The translations under genes and the position numbers were made by a program. This document shows, in pieces, positions 33,516 through 40,699 of a DNA stretch of 49,928 bases. Numbering within the stretch: the stretch's first letter is position 1; every line of letters begins with the position of its first letter. This DNA is from JAKFWI01 sp031398975 (lineage in GTDB: Bacteria > Pseudomonadota > Alphaproteobacteria > Caulobacterales > Aquidulcibacteraceae): NCBI GenBank assembly GCA_031398975.1, contig JANNOI010000033.1, forward strand, positions 1 through 49,928, read 5' to 3'. The notes under the pieces are model-generated. The model was given only the letters and a program-made list of their open reading frames with translations, was not told the DNA's origin and ran no database searches.

Positions 33516-35864
33516 TCAGAACACCGTCGTCAGCGACACCTGGAACGTCCGCGCCGGGCCCGGCCGGAGTTGGGTGGCGAGCCCCGTGGTGGCGGCCGTG
33601 ATCGTGCCGAGATAATCCTCGTCGAACACATTATCGACATTGAGCCGCAGGCGGACGTTCTCGAGCGGGCCGTACTGGAAGCCGTCCCCGAGATCGACAT
33701 AGGCGTTGACGACGGAATAGGCGTCCAGCGTCTCCGTGTTGACGAAATTGGTGAACCTCTTGCTCATGTGGCGCACCGAGACATTGGCCACCAGCCAGGA
33801 CAACGGCTCGACCGTGACGCCCCCCTGCAGCAGCCATTCCGGCGAATCCGGCACGGAATTGCCCGCGATGGACACGAGCGTGGAGGTCGTGGCGGTGGAG
33901 GTGGTGTAATTGTCCTGGAATTCGGAGATGTTGTAGCTGACGTTCGCGTTGAAATAGGCGTAGCGGCCCAGGAAGTCAGGCTTCCAGACGCCGCTGAGTT
34001 CGCCGCCATAGGCGATCACCTCGCCGACGTTCTGGAAAAAGGTTTCGCTGGTCGTGCTGCCCGGCACAAGCGAGGCGAACGATTGCAGGCGGTTGTCGAA
34101 TGTCGTGCGGTAGACGGCGAAGGCGGCGTTGAAGGTCGCCCGATTGGTGCGCAGCCCTAACTCGACATTGGTCGATTTCTCCGCCTCCACACCGGTCACC
34201 GTTGGGCTGGCGGCGGAATAGACGTCGTCGGCGCCCTGCGGCAGGGCCATGTTTTCCGCATAGGAAGCGAAGATCTGCTCCGTCCCCGTCATATCCCAGA
34301 CGAGGCCGACATTGGGGAGGAAGCCATCCTCCCAGGAATCGCTCAGGCTGGGCTGGCGGCGGTTATTATAGTCGGCGGCGTTGCGATAGCCCGAGATGGC
34401 GTAATCGATCAGGAGCGCTTTGACGCCGAGCTCCAAAGTCAGCCTGTCGTCGAACAGGGCGATCTTGTCCTGGAGGAAGAGTTGCGTGGTCTCGCGGGTG
34501 GACACGAAATCGCGCTGGAAGTGCACCGGCTCGTTCAGCAGCGGCTGCCCATCGGGACTGCCGTCGGCCTGGTTGTAGCGGGCCTGGGTGCGGTGATAAT
34601 CGTCGGTCTCGACCCAGAAGCCGGCGGTGATCCGGTGGCCGGCGATATCGGCGACGCCGCGCACGACCGCGCCCTCGCGCTCGCCCTCCACGGTCGATAG
34701 CCCGTATTGCAGCCCCCGCGGCGCGGTGAGCCCTGACACGCTGTTGCGCTGGGCGTTATAGCTGCTGAGGGACGTGGCGTACGCCTCCGGCGAAACGCCA
34801 TAGCCCTCCTTCTCCTCATAATAGAGCGTGCCTTCGAGCCGCAGCGCCGCCCCGAGCGGGGCCTCCGCGGAGAGGTGGTAGAGCGTGTCCGTCCGGCTGT
34901 TGATGGCCTGCTTGAAATATTGGTTGTAATTGGCGTTCGAATAGCGGACGCCCGGCGTGGTGGGGGCCAAGTCAGGGACGGTTTCGAGATAGGCGAACTT
35001 TCGGCCGCTGCGGCCGAACACGTCACCGGCGGTCCCCGCATATTGAGCCTTCGAGATGGCGGGGGCGTCATAGTCGAAATAATCGTTGTGCGTGAGGCCG
35101 AGCGTGCCGGCGAAGCCCGTGTCGCTGCGGTAGCGGATCTTCGCCTCGACGTGATCGCGGTTGATATCGCCCGGCCCGCGCCACAAATCGGCGGAGAAGT
35201 CTGACACGCTGAGATAGCCCGAAAGCCCCCCGTGCTCGCCCGTCTCCAGGCGCACGAAGCCGCGGCGCAGATTGTCGTTGCCGGCGCTGAACGTCGCCGA
35301 CGCGCCGGGCTCCAGCGTGGGATCGATCGTGGAATAGCGTACGATCGGGCCGAGCGAGGCGTAGCTCGGCAAGGTCACGTCCCCCGCGCCCTGCGAGGCG
35401 GTGACCCGGGCGAGATTTTCATTCTCCACATAGCGGAAGATGGGACTGCCGCCGAACTGATCGGACCGGCCCATCGGCGCGCCGTCCAGTACGAAGCCGA
35501 TCTGGCGAAAGTTGAAGGCCCGGATCGTGACCGAATTGCCGAACTCGTAGAGCCCCAGCGCGTCATTGGCCTGCACGTTGAAGCCCGGCAGGGTCTCAAG
35601 CATCTTCAGCCCCGACACCCCGGACGGCGCAGACAAGAGCGCCTCGCGCGTGATCGCGATGGTGTTGCTTGTCTCGTCGAGGCCGATCGCGACCGCCGCC
35701 TCCGAAGCCCGCCGGCCCGTCACCACCACCGTCTCGGGTTCGCCGCCCTCGCCCTCCCGGGCCTCTTGGGCCTTCGCAGTCGTGGGCGCAGCCCAGAGCG
35801 CGGCGCCGGCGCCGGCGACAAAGGCCAATAGGGAAAACGTCGCCCGCGCACGCTTGTATGACAT
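33516..35864 (-). CDS. TonB-dependent outer-membrane receptor (second)
   Basis: A 782-residue receptor. The start at 35864 (MSYKRARATF) is supported by GAGGGGG just upstream and gives a clean signal peptide ending near TTAKAQ. A TonB-box-like ETVVVTGRR is near residue 45. The plug includes ETLPGFNVQANDALGLYEFG, VTIRAFNFRQIGFVLDG and the LARVTASQGAGDV segment, and the barrel ends in FQVSLTTVF. The plug differs from the first receptor (no VKGPQSALYGR motif), so the ligand class is probably different. It converges on the histidine kinase gene with a 6-base gap. Confidence 0.92.
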   Translation of the reverse strand: MSYKRARATFSLLAFVAGAGAALWAAPTTAKAQEAREGEGGEPETVVVTGRRASEAAVAIGLDETSNTIAITREALLSAPSGVSGLKMLETLPGFNVQANDALGLYEFGNSVTIRAFNFRQIGFVLDGAPMGRSDQFGGSPIFRYVENENLARVTASQGAGDVTLPSYASLGPIVRYSTIDPTLEPGASATFSAGNDNLRRGFVRLETGEHGGLSGYLSVSDFSADLWRGPGDINRDHVEAKIRYRSDTGFAGTLGLTHNDYFDYDAPAISKAQYAGTAGDVFGRSGRKFAYLETVPDLAPTTPGVRYSNANYNQYFKQAINSRTDTLYHLSAEAPLGAALRLEGTLYYEEKEGYGVSPEAYATSLSSYNAQRNSVSGLTAPRGLQYGLSTVEGEREGAVVRGVADIAGHRITAGFWVETDDYHRTQARYNQADGSPDGQPLLNEPVHFQRDFVSTRETTQLFLQDKIALFDDRLTLELGVKALLIDYAISGYRNAADYNNRRQPSLSDSWEDGFLPNVGLVWDMTGTEQIFASYAENMALPQGADDVYSAASPTVTGVEAEKSTNVELGLRTNRATFNAAFAVYRTTFDNRLQSFASLVPGSTTSETFFQNVGEVIAYGGELSGVWKPDFLGRYAYFNANVSYNISEFQDNYTTSTATTSTLVSIAGNSVPDSPEWLLQGGVTVEPLSWLVANVSVRHMSKRFTNFVNTETLDAYSVVNAYVDLGDGFQYGPLENVRLRLNVDNVFDEDYLGTITAATTGLATQLRPGPARTFQVSLTTVF

Positions 35865-36042
35865 GAACACCCCCTCGGGCGCGCCCTGCATGTCCCCCAT
35901 GCTGCGCGCCAGGCGCGACGATCCGGAGGCCGGGCGCGCGCGGCAACGGTTTCGCGCTCAAATTTCCGTTTAAAATCCGCGCTGCCTGCTTCTTGGACAG
36001 CGTTGTGCGCGCGCGGCCCGCTAGGCGCTTCCTCGCACGGCC

Positions 36043-36396
36043 TTAGAGCGCGATGCCGGCTTCGGTGCGTTTCAGCGAGAGGCGGGCCAGGGCCAGATTG
36101 GCGTTGCGGCGGTCCAGGCGAAGATAGAGGAAGATCGCGGGATTGAGACTTATGGTCCGCACGAAATGGTATTGCGAGCCGAGCGCGACGATCACGTCCT
36201 CGACGTCATCGTCCATTTCCAGCGTCTCGACCAATTGGCGCGCCGCGCGCAGGACGTCCATATTGGCGGCCGCGGCGACTTCCACGCCATTCTCCAGCCC
36301 CCCGATCTGACCCAGGATCAGGCCGGTTTCGCTGTCGACGACGGCTGCGCCTGCAAAGCCGGCCAAGTCTTTAAGCCCGCCCAAATCGATCCGCAC
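36043..36396 (-). CDS. Roadblock/LC7-like domain protein
   Basis: A 117-residue protein. The pattern GFAGAAVVDSETGLILGQIG, then AAAANMDVLRAARQLVETL, DVEDVIVALGSQYHFVRTI and IFLYLRLDRRNANLALARLS follows the alternating strands and helices of the Roadblock/LC7 superfamily, which includes MglB, the GTPase-activating partner of polarity protein MglA. Many bacterial members regulate small GTPases or form scaffolds. No MglA-type GTPase is seen nearby; instead a ParA-like ATPase begins the operon. Gap from the previous gene is 116 bases. Confidence 0.72.
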   Translation of the reverse strand: MRIDLGGLKDLAGFAGAAVVDSETGLILGQIGGLENGVEVAAAANMDVLRAARQLVETLEMDDDVEDVIVALGSQYHFVRTISLNPAIFLYLRLDRRNANLALARLSLKRTEAGIAL

Positions 36397-36512
36397 ATCG
36401 CTCCCCGGGGCTGCATCTGTGGCTCCCGACCGCGCCGGTCCGGAGGCGGGATCGTTCTTAACCGATCAGGCCCCAGCGCCGTGGCCCGCCTAACATCGCC
36501 CCGCGCGAACCG

Positions 36513-36998
36513 TCAATTGGAGACGACGCGGCCCGAGCGTCGCGCCCCCATCGCGCGCCGGCGCCCCAACACCCGTAACGCGCCCGGCGGGGCGGGCGGC
36601 GCGGGCGCGCGCGCCTCCTCGATCCGCTCCGCGGGCTCGGCGCCCGCCTCCGAGGCGAGCCGCGCAAGCGCAAGCCGCGCGGCTACGGCGTTGCGCCGCG
36701 TGAGCGCCCCGGGCAAGCCCGCGATCCGCGCCGCGATCGGCACCGCCTCATAGGCGGACAATTTGGCGAGCGCCTCCACCATAGCGTCGCTGCCGATCAG
36801 CGCCGTCAGGTCCGTGAGATCGTGGGCGTCGCGCAGGCCGTGCAGCAGCTGGCGCCGCAGCAGCAGATTACCCACCAATTCCGCGAGGTTCTCGCACTGG
36901 TCAAAGCGATCGACATTGGCGACGATGCACTGGAGCAGCGTCCAGCCTTCACCGGACGGCATGGGCGGCATGGGCGGCGTGGGCGGCGTGGACTGCAT
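36513..36998 (-). CDS. Unknown helical protein in parA operon
   Basis: A 161-residue protein of no recognised family. Its first 17 residues are proline/threonine/methionine-rich (MQSTPPTPPMPPMPSGE), encoded by a 9-base tandem repeat. A mainly helical body follows (TLLQCIVANVDRFDQCENLA, LVGNLLLRRQLLHGLRDAHD, RNAVAARLALARLASEAG), and the tail is Arg/Pro-rich. The start lies inside the last 50 bases of the ParA gene in another frame, so translation is likely coupled. It may be an adaptor between the ParA ATPase and the Roadblock protein; that is inference from order. Confidence 0.62.
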   Translation of the reverse strand: MQSTPPTPPMPPMPSGEGWTLLQCIVANVDRFDQCENLAELVGNLLLRRQLLHGLRDAHDLTDLTALIGSDAMVEALAKLSAYEAVPIAARIAGLPGALTRRNAVAARLALARLASEAGAEPAERIEEARAPAPPAPPGALRVLGRRRAMGARRSGRVVSN

Positions 36999-37863
36999 GG
37001 GCGGCTTCCGCGACCTCCGCGGCGAGCGCGTGGAACAGCATGGAGGCCTGCTCCGTCAGCGCGTTGTAGGAATCGCCGTTGACGTGCGTGGCGGCTTCCT
37101 CGATCGCAGTCAGACTTGGGATCTCCACCTTGAACATCCGAAAGCCCGCATCTTCGGCTTCGGCCTCGAGGCGCATCTCGCGCAGCGTGTCCTCGTGGTG
37201 GGCGGTGTCCTTGACCATGTTGGCGAGCACCCACGGCGTTTGCTGGAACCCCCCGCCCATGGAATCGTCGGCCCACACGGCCTTGCAGAACGCGTCTAGG
37301 CCCAGGGTGGAGATGAGATCGGGCACGGTGGGCACGATCACGATGTGGGAGGCCCGCAGCGCCGCTTCCGTGAGCGCGGAAATGCCGGGGGCGCTGTCGA
37401 AAATGATAATGTCGTAGCTCGACTTCAGCTCCGCGAGCTCCTGCAGGAAAGCGTCCGCGACGACGCGCTCGGCGTCGCGCATGCTCTGGCGCCGCTCCGA
37501 CAGGAAATAGAGCATCTCGCGCTCCACCAGGCGCAATTGCGGGCTCGACGGCACGATCGAGATCGGCGCGGCGTCGAGATACGCGCTGTGGACGAATTCG
37601 GAGAGTTTGCGCTCTTGATTCAGCACGACGCAATCCTCGAGGAACGCGTCGATTGTGCGCCCGCCCTCGATCAGCTCCGCGAGCACATCGTCGCCGCACA
37701 CCCAGAAAGATGCGTTCGCTTGCGCGTCAAGATCGATCATCAGCACGCGCATCGGGCCGATCGGCCCGTCTTCGCTTGCGAACATGCGCGCGAGCGACAC
37801 CGCCACCGTCGTCTTCCCTACGCCCCCCTTCATGTTCGCCACGGTCAGAATTAGCGCAGACAT
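36949..37863 (-). CDS. ParA/MinD-type ATPase
   Basis: A 304-residue protein. The deviant Walker A is KGGVGKTT at residues 12-19, Walker A' VLMIDLDAQAN at about 40-50 and DIIIFDSAPGIS near 150 is the switch II region. The nucleotide-binding Asp/Pro region follows (IVIVPTVPDL). The tail is an unusual His/Ala repeat (AAHAVHAAHAAHAAHAVR), encoded by the 9-base tandem repeat. ParA proteins position chromosomes, plasmids, chemosensory arrays or flagella by patterned ATP-dependent binding. No ParB is encoded nearby, so a non-chromosomal cargo is more likely. Leader: three 16-base repeats directly upstream. Confidence 0.87.
   Translation of the reverse strand: MSALILTVANMKGGVGKTTVAVSLARMFASEDGPIGPMRVLMIDLDAQANASFWVCGDDVLAELIEGGRTIDAFLEDCVVLNQERKLSEFVHSAYLDAAPISIVPSSPQLRLVEREMLYFLSERRQSMRDAERVVADAFLQELAELKSSYDIIIFDSAPGISALTEAALRASHIVIVPTVPDLISTLGLDAFCKAVWADDSMGGGFQQTPWVLANMVKDTAHHEDTLREMRLEAEAEDAGFRMFKVEIPSLTAIEEAATHVNGDSYNALTEQASMLFHALAAEVAEAAHAVHAAHAAHAAHAVR
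36961..37005. repeat. Five 9-base tandem repeats at parA/unknown gene overlap
   Basis: The unit ATGGGCGGC occurs as ATGGGCGGC twice, GTGGGCGGC, GTGGACTGC and ATGGGCGGC. Read on the minus strand it encodes the His-Ala-Ala tail of the ParA protein in one frame and the Thr/Met-Pro-Pro start of the next protein in another frame. It contains that gene's start codon. Confidence 0.85.
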
Positions 37864-38188
37864 TCAACATGCTCCTCGCCACAAGCGCTCCTCGCCACAA
37901 GCGCTGCTCGCCACAAGGATGCCGGAAAGCCGGGACCTTCGGGCCGATCGGCGAAACGGAGTGCGCGATCGGCCGCTGTCGCCTGTGGTTCCCGCCGCCC
38001 TTTCATACCGAGGCCTCACCGCCCCGCCAAGAGCCTAGCGCGGTCCGCCCCGGAGCCTGCACAAATCCGCTTGTCGGCATCTGCAATCTGCAATTGCGAA
38101 GGTTGCGCTCCGCGTTTAGCGTTTTTTTGCGGAAGCGGGCTTCGGGGGCGGGGCGCTGCGCGGGCCTTTCGGCGCGCCGCGGACGCCC
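37864..38188. other. 325-base intergenic region between parA and solute-binding/OmpA gene
   Basis: This is a divergent promoter region. Its left edge is occupied by three 16-base direct repeats (37871-37918), described separately. The middle holds several Pro/Arg-rich chance frames without coding character. The right part has a T-run in TTAGCGTTTTTTTGCGGAAG and a TGCAATCTGCAATTGC partial repeat near 38084-38100. No RNA gene or protein gene is visible. Confidence 0.6.
37871..37918 (-). repeat. Three 16-base direct repeats forming the parA leader
   Basis: Units at 37871-37886 and 37887-37902 are identical (minus strand GCTTGTGGCGAGGAGC). The unit at 37903-37918 differs at two places. Each of the two exact units contains GAGGAG, a ribosome-binding sequence, and the copy nearest the ATG lies eight bases from it. 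The repeats could have arisen by slippage in the leader, or act as operator sites for autoregulation. Confidence 0.8.
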
Positions 38189-39658
38189 ATGCGGGATCTG
38201 GTAGCGCAGGCATGGGCGAAGGACGTCGCGCGGCCGCTTTTAGCTGGGGGCACAGCCACGCTTTGCGTGGCGCTCGCCTCCGCCTTCGTGCTCGCATGGC
38301 TTGTATTTCACGGCGGCGCGGTATCCGGCGCGCAACGCAGCGCCGCCGCGCGGGCCTTGGAAGAATGCGATCTGACGCTGGTCTCCACGCCGGTCGCGGC
38401 GCGCGCGCTCGCGCCCGAACTCGCCGCCCATTTCCTGCTGCGTTACGGCTATGTGGTGGAGCGGGCGGCGCGGCGTGCGGACGGGACCGGTGAGATCGTC
38501 GGCGTGCGGGGCGGGCGTCGGTGCACGGTGCGCGTGCGCCCTGGCGGCGCCGATCGCGCCTTGCGCGCGCTGGCGGTCGGGGAGGCGGACATCGTCCTCG
38601 CCGCGCGGCGCATCTCCGCGGGCGAAATCCGCGCCTTGGAGGCGGCCGGGGCCGGCGCGCTCGCGCCCGTGCGTCAGGACGCCGAGCGGCTGGTCGGCGT
38701 GGAGGTCTTGGCGCTGGCGGTGCACCCCTCCAACCCCGTCGCCGAGATCAGCTTTGGCGCGGCCCGCGCGCTGAGCGCGGGCGAGATCGCGCGGTGGAGC
38801 GAGATCGGCGGCCCCGACGCGCCGGTTCTTGTGCAGATCGACCAAGAGAGCCTGGCGCAGATCGCGCCCCGGGAAACGGTTCCGGAAGAGCCCTCGCCCG
38901 CCCCCCGCTTCACCCCGCACGCAACGCAGCGCGACGTCGTGAACGCGATCGCGGCCACCCCGCACGCGGTGGGGCTCCTCAGCGCGCTGCTGCTCGAGGG
39001 CGCGGGCGTGAGGGCGCTGGAGATCGGCCTAGCTGGCGCGCGCGCCGCGCCGACGCGGGAGAACGTGGCCCGCCAGGCCTACCCCTTCTCGCGCCCGCTT
39101 TTCGCCTATGCCCGCCCCGCGGACGCCCGCGCGGACGCGCTGACGCGCAGTTTCCTCGCCTTCCTCGCCGAGCCCGCCGCCCTCGACCGGATCGACGCCG
39201 CAGGCTTCGTGGCGCCGGGGCCCGGGCGAACGCTGCAGGCGGCGTCGCTCGCGCTTTCGACCTCGTGCGCTTTCGGGGTGGCGGAATCGGCCGCGCTCGC
39301 CAAGCGCCTCGAGGGCGCCGACCGGCTGCCGAACGCGGTGATGTTCAGCTCCGCCACGACCGCGCTTTCCCCCGACCAGCAGGCCCAAGTCGCACGCTTG
39401 GCGGCTGTGCTGCGGGGGCGGCTTTCGGAGGGGGCGGGCGTGATCCTTGTGGGCCATTCCGACGACGTTGGCGAGGCGCGCCGCAACCGGGCGCTGGGGC
39501 TTGAGCGCGCGAATGCGCTGCGCGCGGCGCTCGAGGATGCGGGCGTGCTGGGCGTCGAAGTCGAAAGCGCGGGGGAGATGTGCCCGCTGGACGACAACGC
39601 GACCGATACAGGCCGCAACGCCAATCGCCGCGTCGAGATCTGGGTGCGGCCCGCCTGA
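38189..39658 (+). CDS. Solute-binding-protein-like/OmpA-C fusion protein
   Basis: A 489-residue protein. A basic N-terminus and one hydrophobic segment (about residues 17-40) act as signal anchor. Residues about 60-335 resemble a periplasmic phosphate-type solute-binding fold (TLVSTPVAARALAPELAAHF, GEADIVLAARRISAGEIRAL, LALAVHPSNPV, ARALSAGEIARWSEIGG, and YPFSRPLFAYARP near the end). An OmpA-C peptidoglycan-binding domain follows at about 385-487 (GVILVGHSDDVG, RRNRALGLERANALRAALE, NRRVEIWVRP). PstS-like plus OmpA fusions occur in proteobacteria. The fusion could tether a ligand sensor to the cell wall; its ligand is unknown. Confidence 0.77.
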   Translation: MRDLVAQAWAKDVARPLLAGGTATLCVALASAFVLAWLVFHGGAVSGAQRSAAARALEECDLTLVSTPVAARALAPELAAHFLLRYGYVVERAARRADGTGEIVGVRGGRRCTVRVRPGGADRALRALAVGEADIVLAARRISAGEIRALEAAGAGALAPVRQDAERLVGVEVLALAVHPSNPVAEISFGAARALSAGEIARWSEIGGPDAPVLVQIDQESLAQIAPRETVPEEPSPAPRFTPHATQRDVVNAIAATPHAVGLLSALLLEGAGVRALEIGLAGARAAPTRENVARQAYPFSRPLFAYARPADARADALTRSFLAFLAEPAALDRIDAAGFVAPGPGRTLQAASLALSTSCAFGVAESAALAKRLEGADRLPNAVMFSSATTALSPDQQAQVARLAAVLRGRLSEGAGVILVGHSDDVGEARRNRALGLERANALRAALEDAGVLGVEVESAGEMCPLDDNATDTGRNANRRVEIWVRPA

Positions 39659-39689
39659 GGCGCCGCACAAGCAGCGGGGGAGCAAGGCC

Positions 39690-40604
39690 ATGAGCATCGG
39701 CGCAGAAGCAGGCGGGATCGCGCAGGCGCCCTGGTCCGCGCAGGGGCAAGCCGCCGCGCCGCCCTTCTTGCATGATCCCACGCTGATGATCGCCTCGTTT
39801 GCGCTCGCGACGGCGGCCGCCTGGGCCGCGCTCGAATTGTCCGCCCGCGGACGGCTTCGGCAGGGCCGGGCGGCGCGGGTGTGGCTTGCGGGCGCGGGCG
39901 CCCTGTTCGGAACGGCGCTGACGGGGGTGCACCTCCTCGCCCTGATCGCCCTCGAGACGCCGCTGATGCGGGGGTTTGAGCTGCCGGCGACCCTGGTTTC
40001 GGCGCTCCTGCCGCTCGCGGTGGGGGCCGTCGGATTTGCGGCGGGGGGCGTGCGTCCGGGCGCGCTGCGCTTCTTCTTCGTCAGCGCTTGGCTCGCCCAC
40101 GGGGTTCCGGTGATGCATTATCTGGGCGTGTGGGGGCTCGCGATCGACGCCGAGATCCGCTTCAGCCCGGCTTCGGCCGCGGTGATGACAATTGGGGCGC
40201 TGGCCTATTGCGCCTTGGCGTACTGGGCCGCGCACAAGCTTGCCTATCACAGCACGAGGCTCTCGGTGGCGCTGGCGCTGGCGGCCGCCATGGCTGCGCT
40301 GCATTACGGGGATATCGCCGCCACCAGCTTTCTCCCGCAGCCCCGCTTCTCCCCCGCCCCCGCGCCGGAAGCCTCCGCCGCTCCCGCCTTGATGGTCGGC
40401 GCGCTGATCGGGTGCGCGATCCTGGCCGCGCTCACCGCGCTCCTCCTCGATCTGCGCCGCGAGACGCGGTTTGCGGCGCGCCCCCGCCCGGCCGCCACGG
40501 GAAGCCGGGGACCGGGGGGCGAGCCCGGCGAGGACGGGGAGGACCGCGACGGCGTGATCGTGATCCCGCTCGCCGCGCGGGGGGCGGCTGCGCGCGGATC
40601 CTAA
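39690..40604 (+). CDS. Stand-alone MHYT-like integral membrane sensor
   Basis: A 304-residue protein with about seven hydrophobic segments. Three His residues lie in the MHYT position: His81 (LTGVHLLALI), His143 (VPVMHYLGVWGL) and His205 (AALHYGDIAA), each exactly 62 residues apart. That repeat length fits a three-unit MHYT domain, predicted to bind a metal and sense O2, NO or CO. The second site is MHY, the others are reduced. The C-terminus (about 255-304) is a cytoplasmic Arg/Pro-rich tail with no kinase, GGDEF or EAL output domain. It starts 31 bases after the solute-binding/OmpA gene, probably one transcript. Confidence 0.7.
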   Translation: MSIGAEAGGIAQAPWSAQGQAAAPPFLHDPTLMIASFALATAAAWAALELSARGRLRQGRAARVWLAGAGALFGTALTGVHLLALIALETPLMRGFELPATLVSALLPLAVGAVGFAAGGVRPGALRFFFVSAWLAHGVPVMHYLGVWGLAIDAEIRFSPASAAVMTIGALAYCALAYWAAHKLAYHSTRLSVALALAAAMAALHYGDIAATSFLPQPRFSPAPAPEASAAPALMVGALIGCAILAALTALLLDLRRETRFAARPRPAATGSRGPGGEPGEDGEDRDGVIVIPLAARGAAARGS

Positions 40605-40699
40605 GCCCGGCGGCGGCGAAACCTTCACTGCTGCGGGACCCCGAACGCGGTTCGTGCGTAAGGAGCCTTGGGCTTGAGTTGACGCACGAGGAAATCGGC

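Noticed and set aside
36949..37018. CRISPR-like or minisatellite array at the parA overlap
   Set aside because: The units are adjacent 9-mers without spacers and are translated in two frames, so this is a coding tandem repeat.
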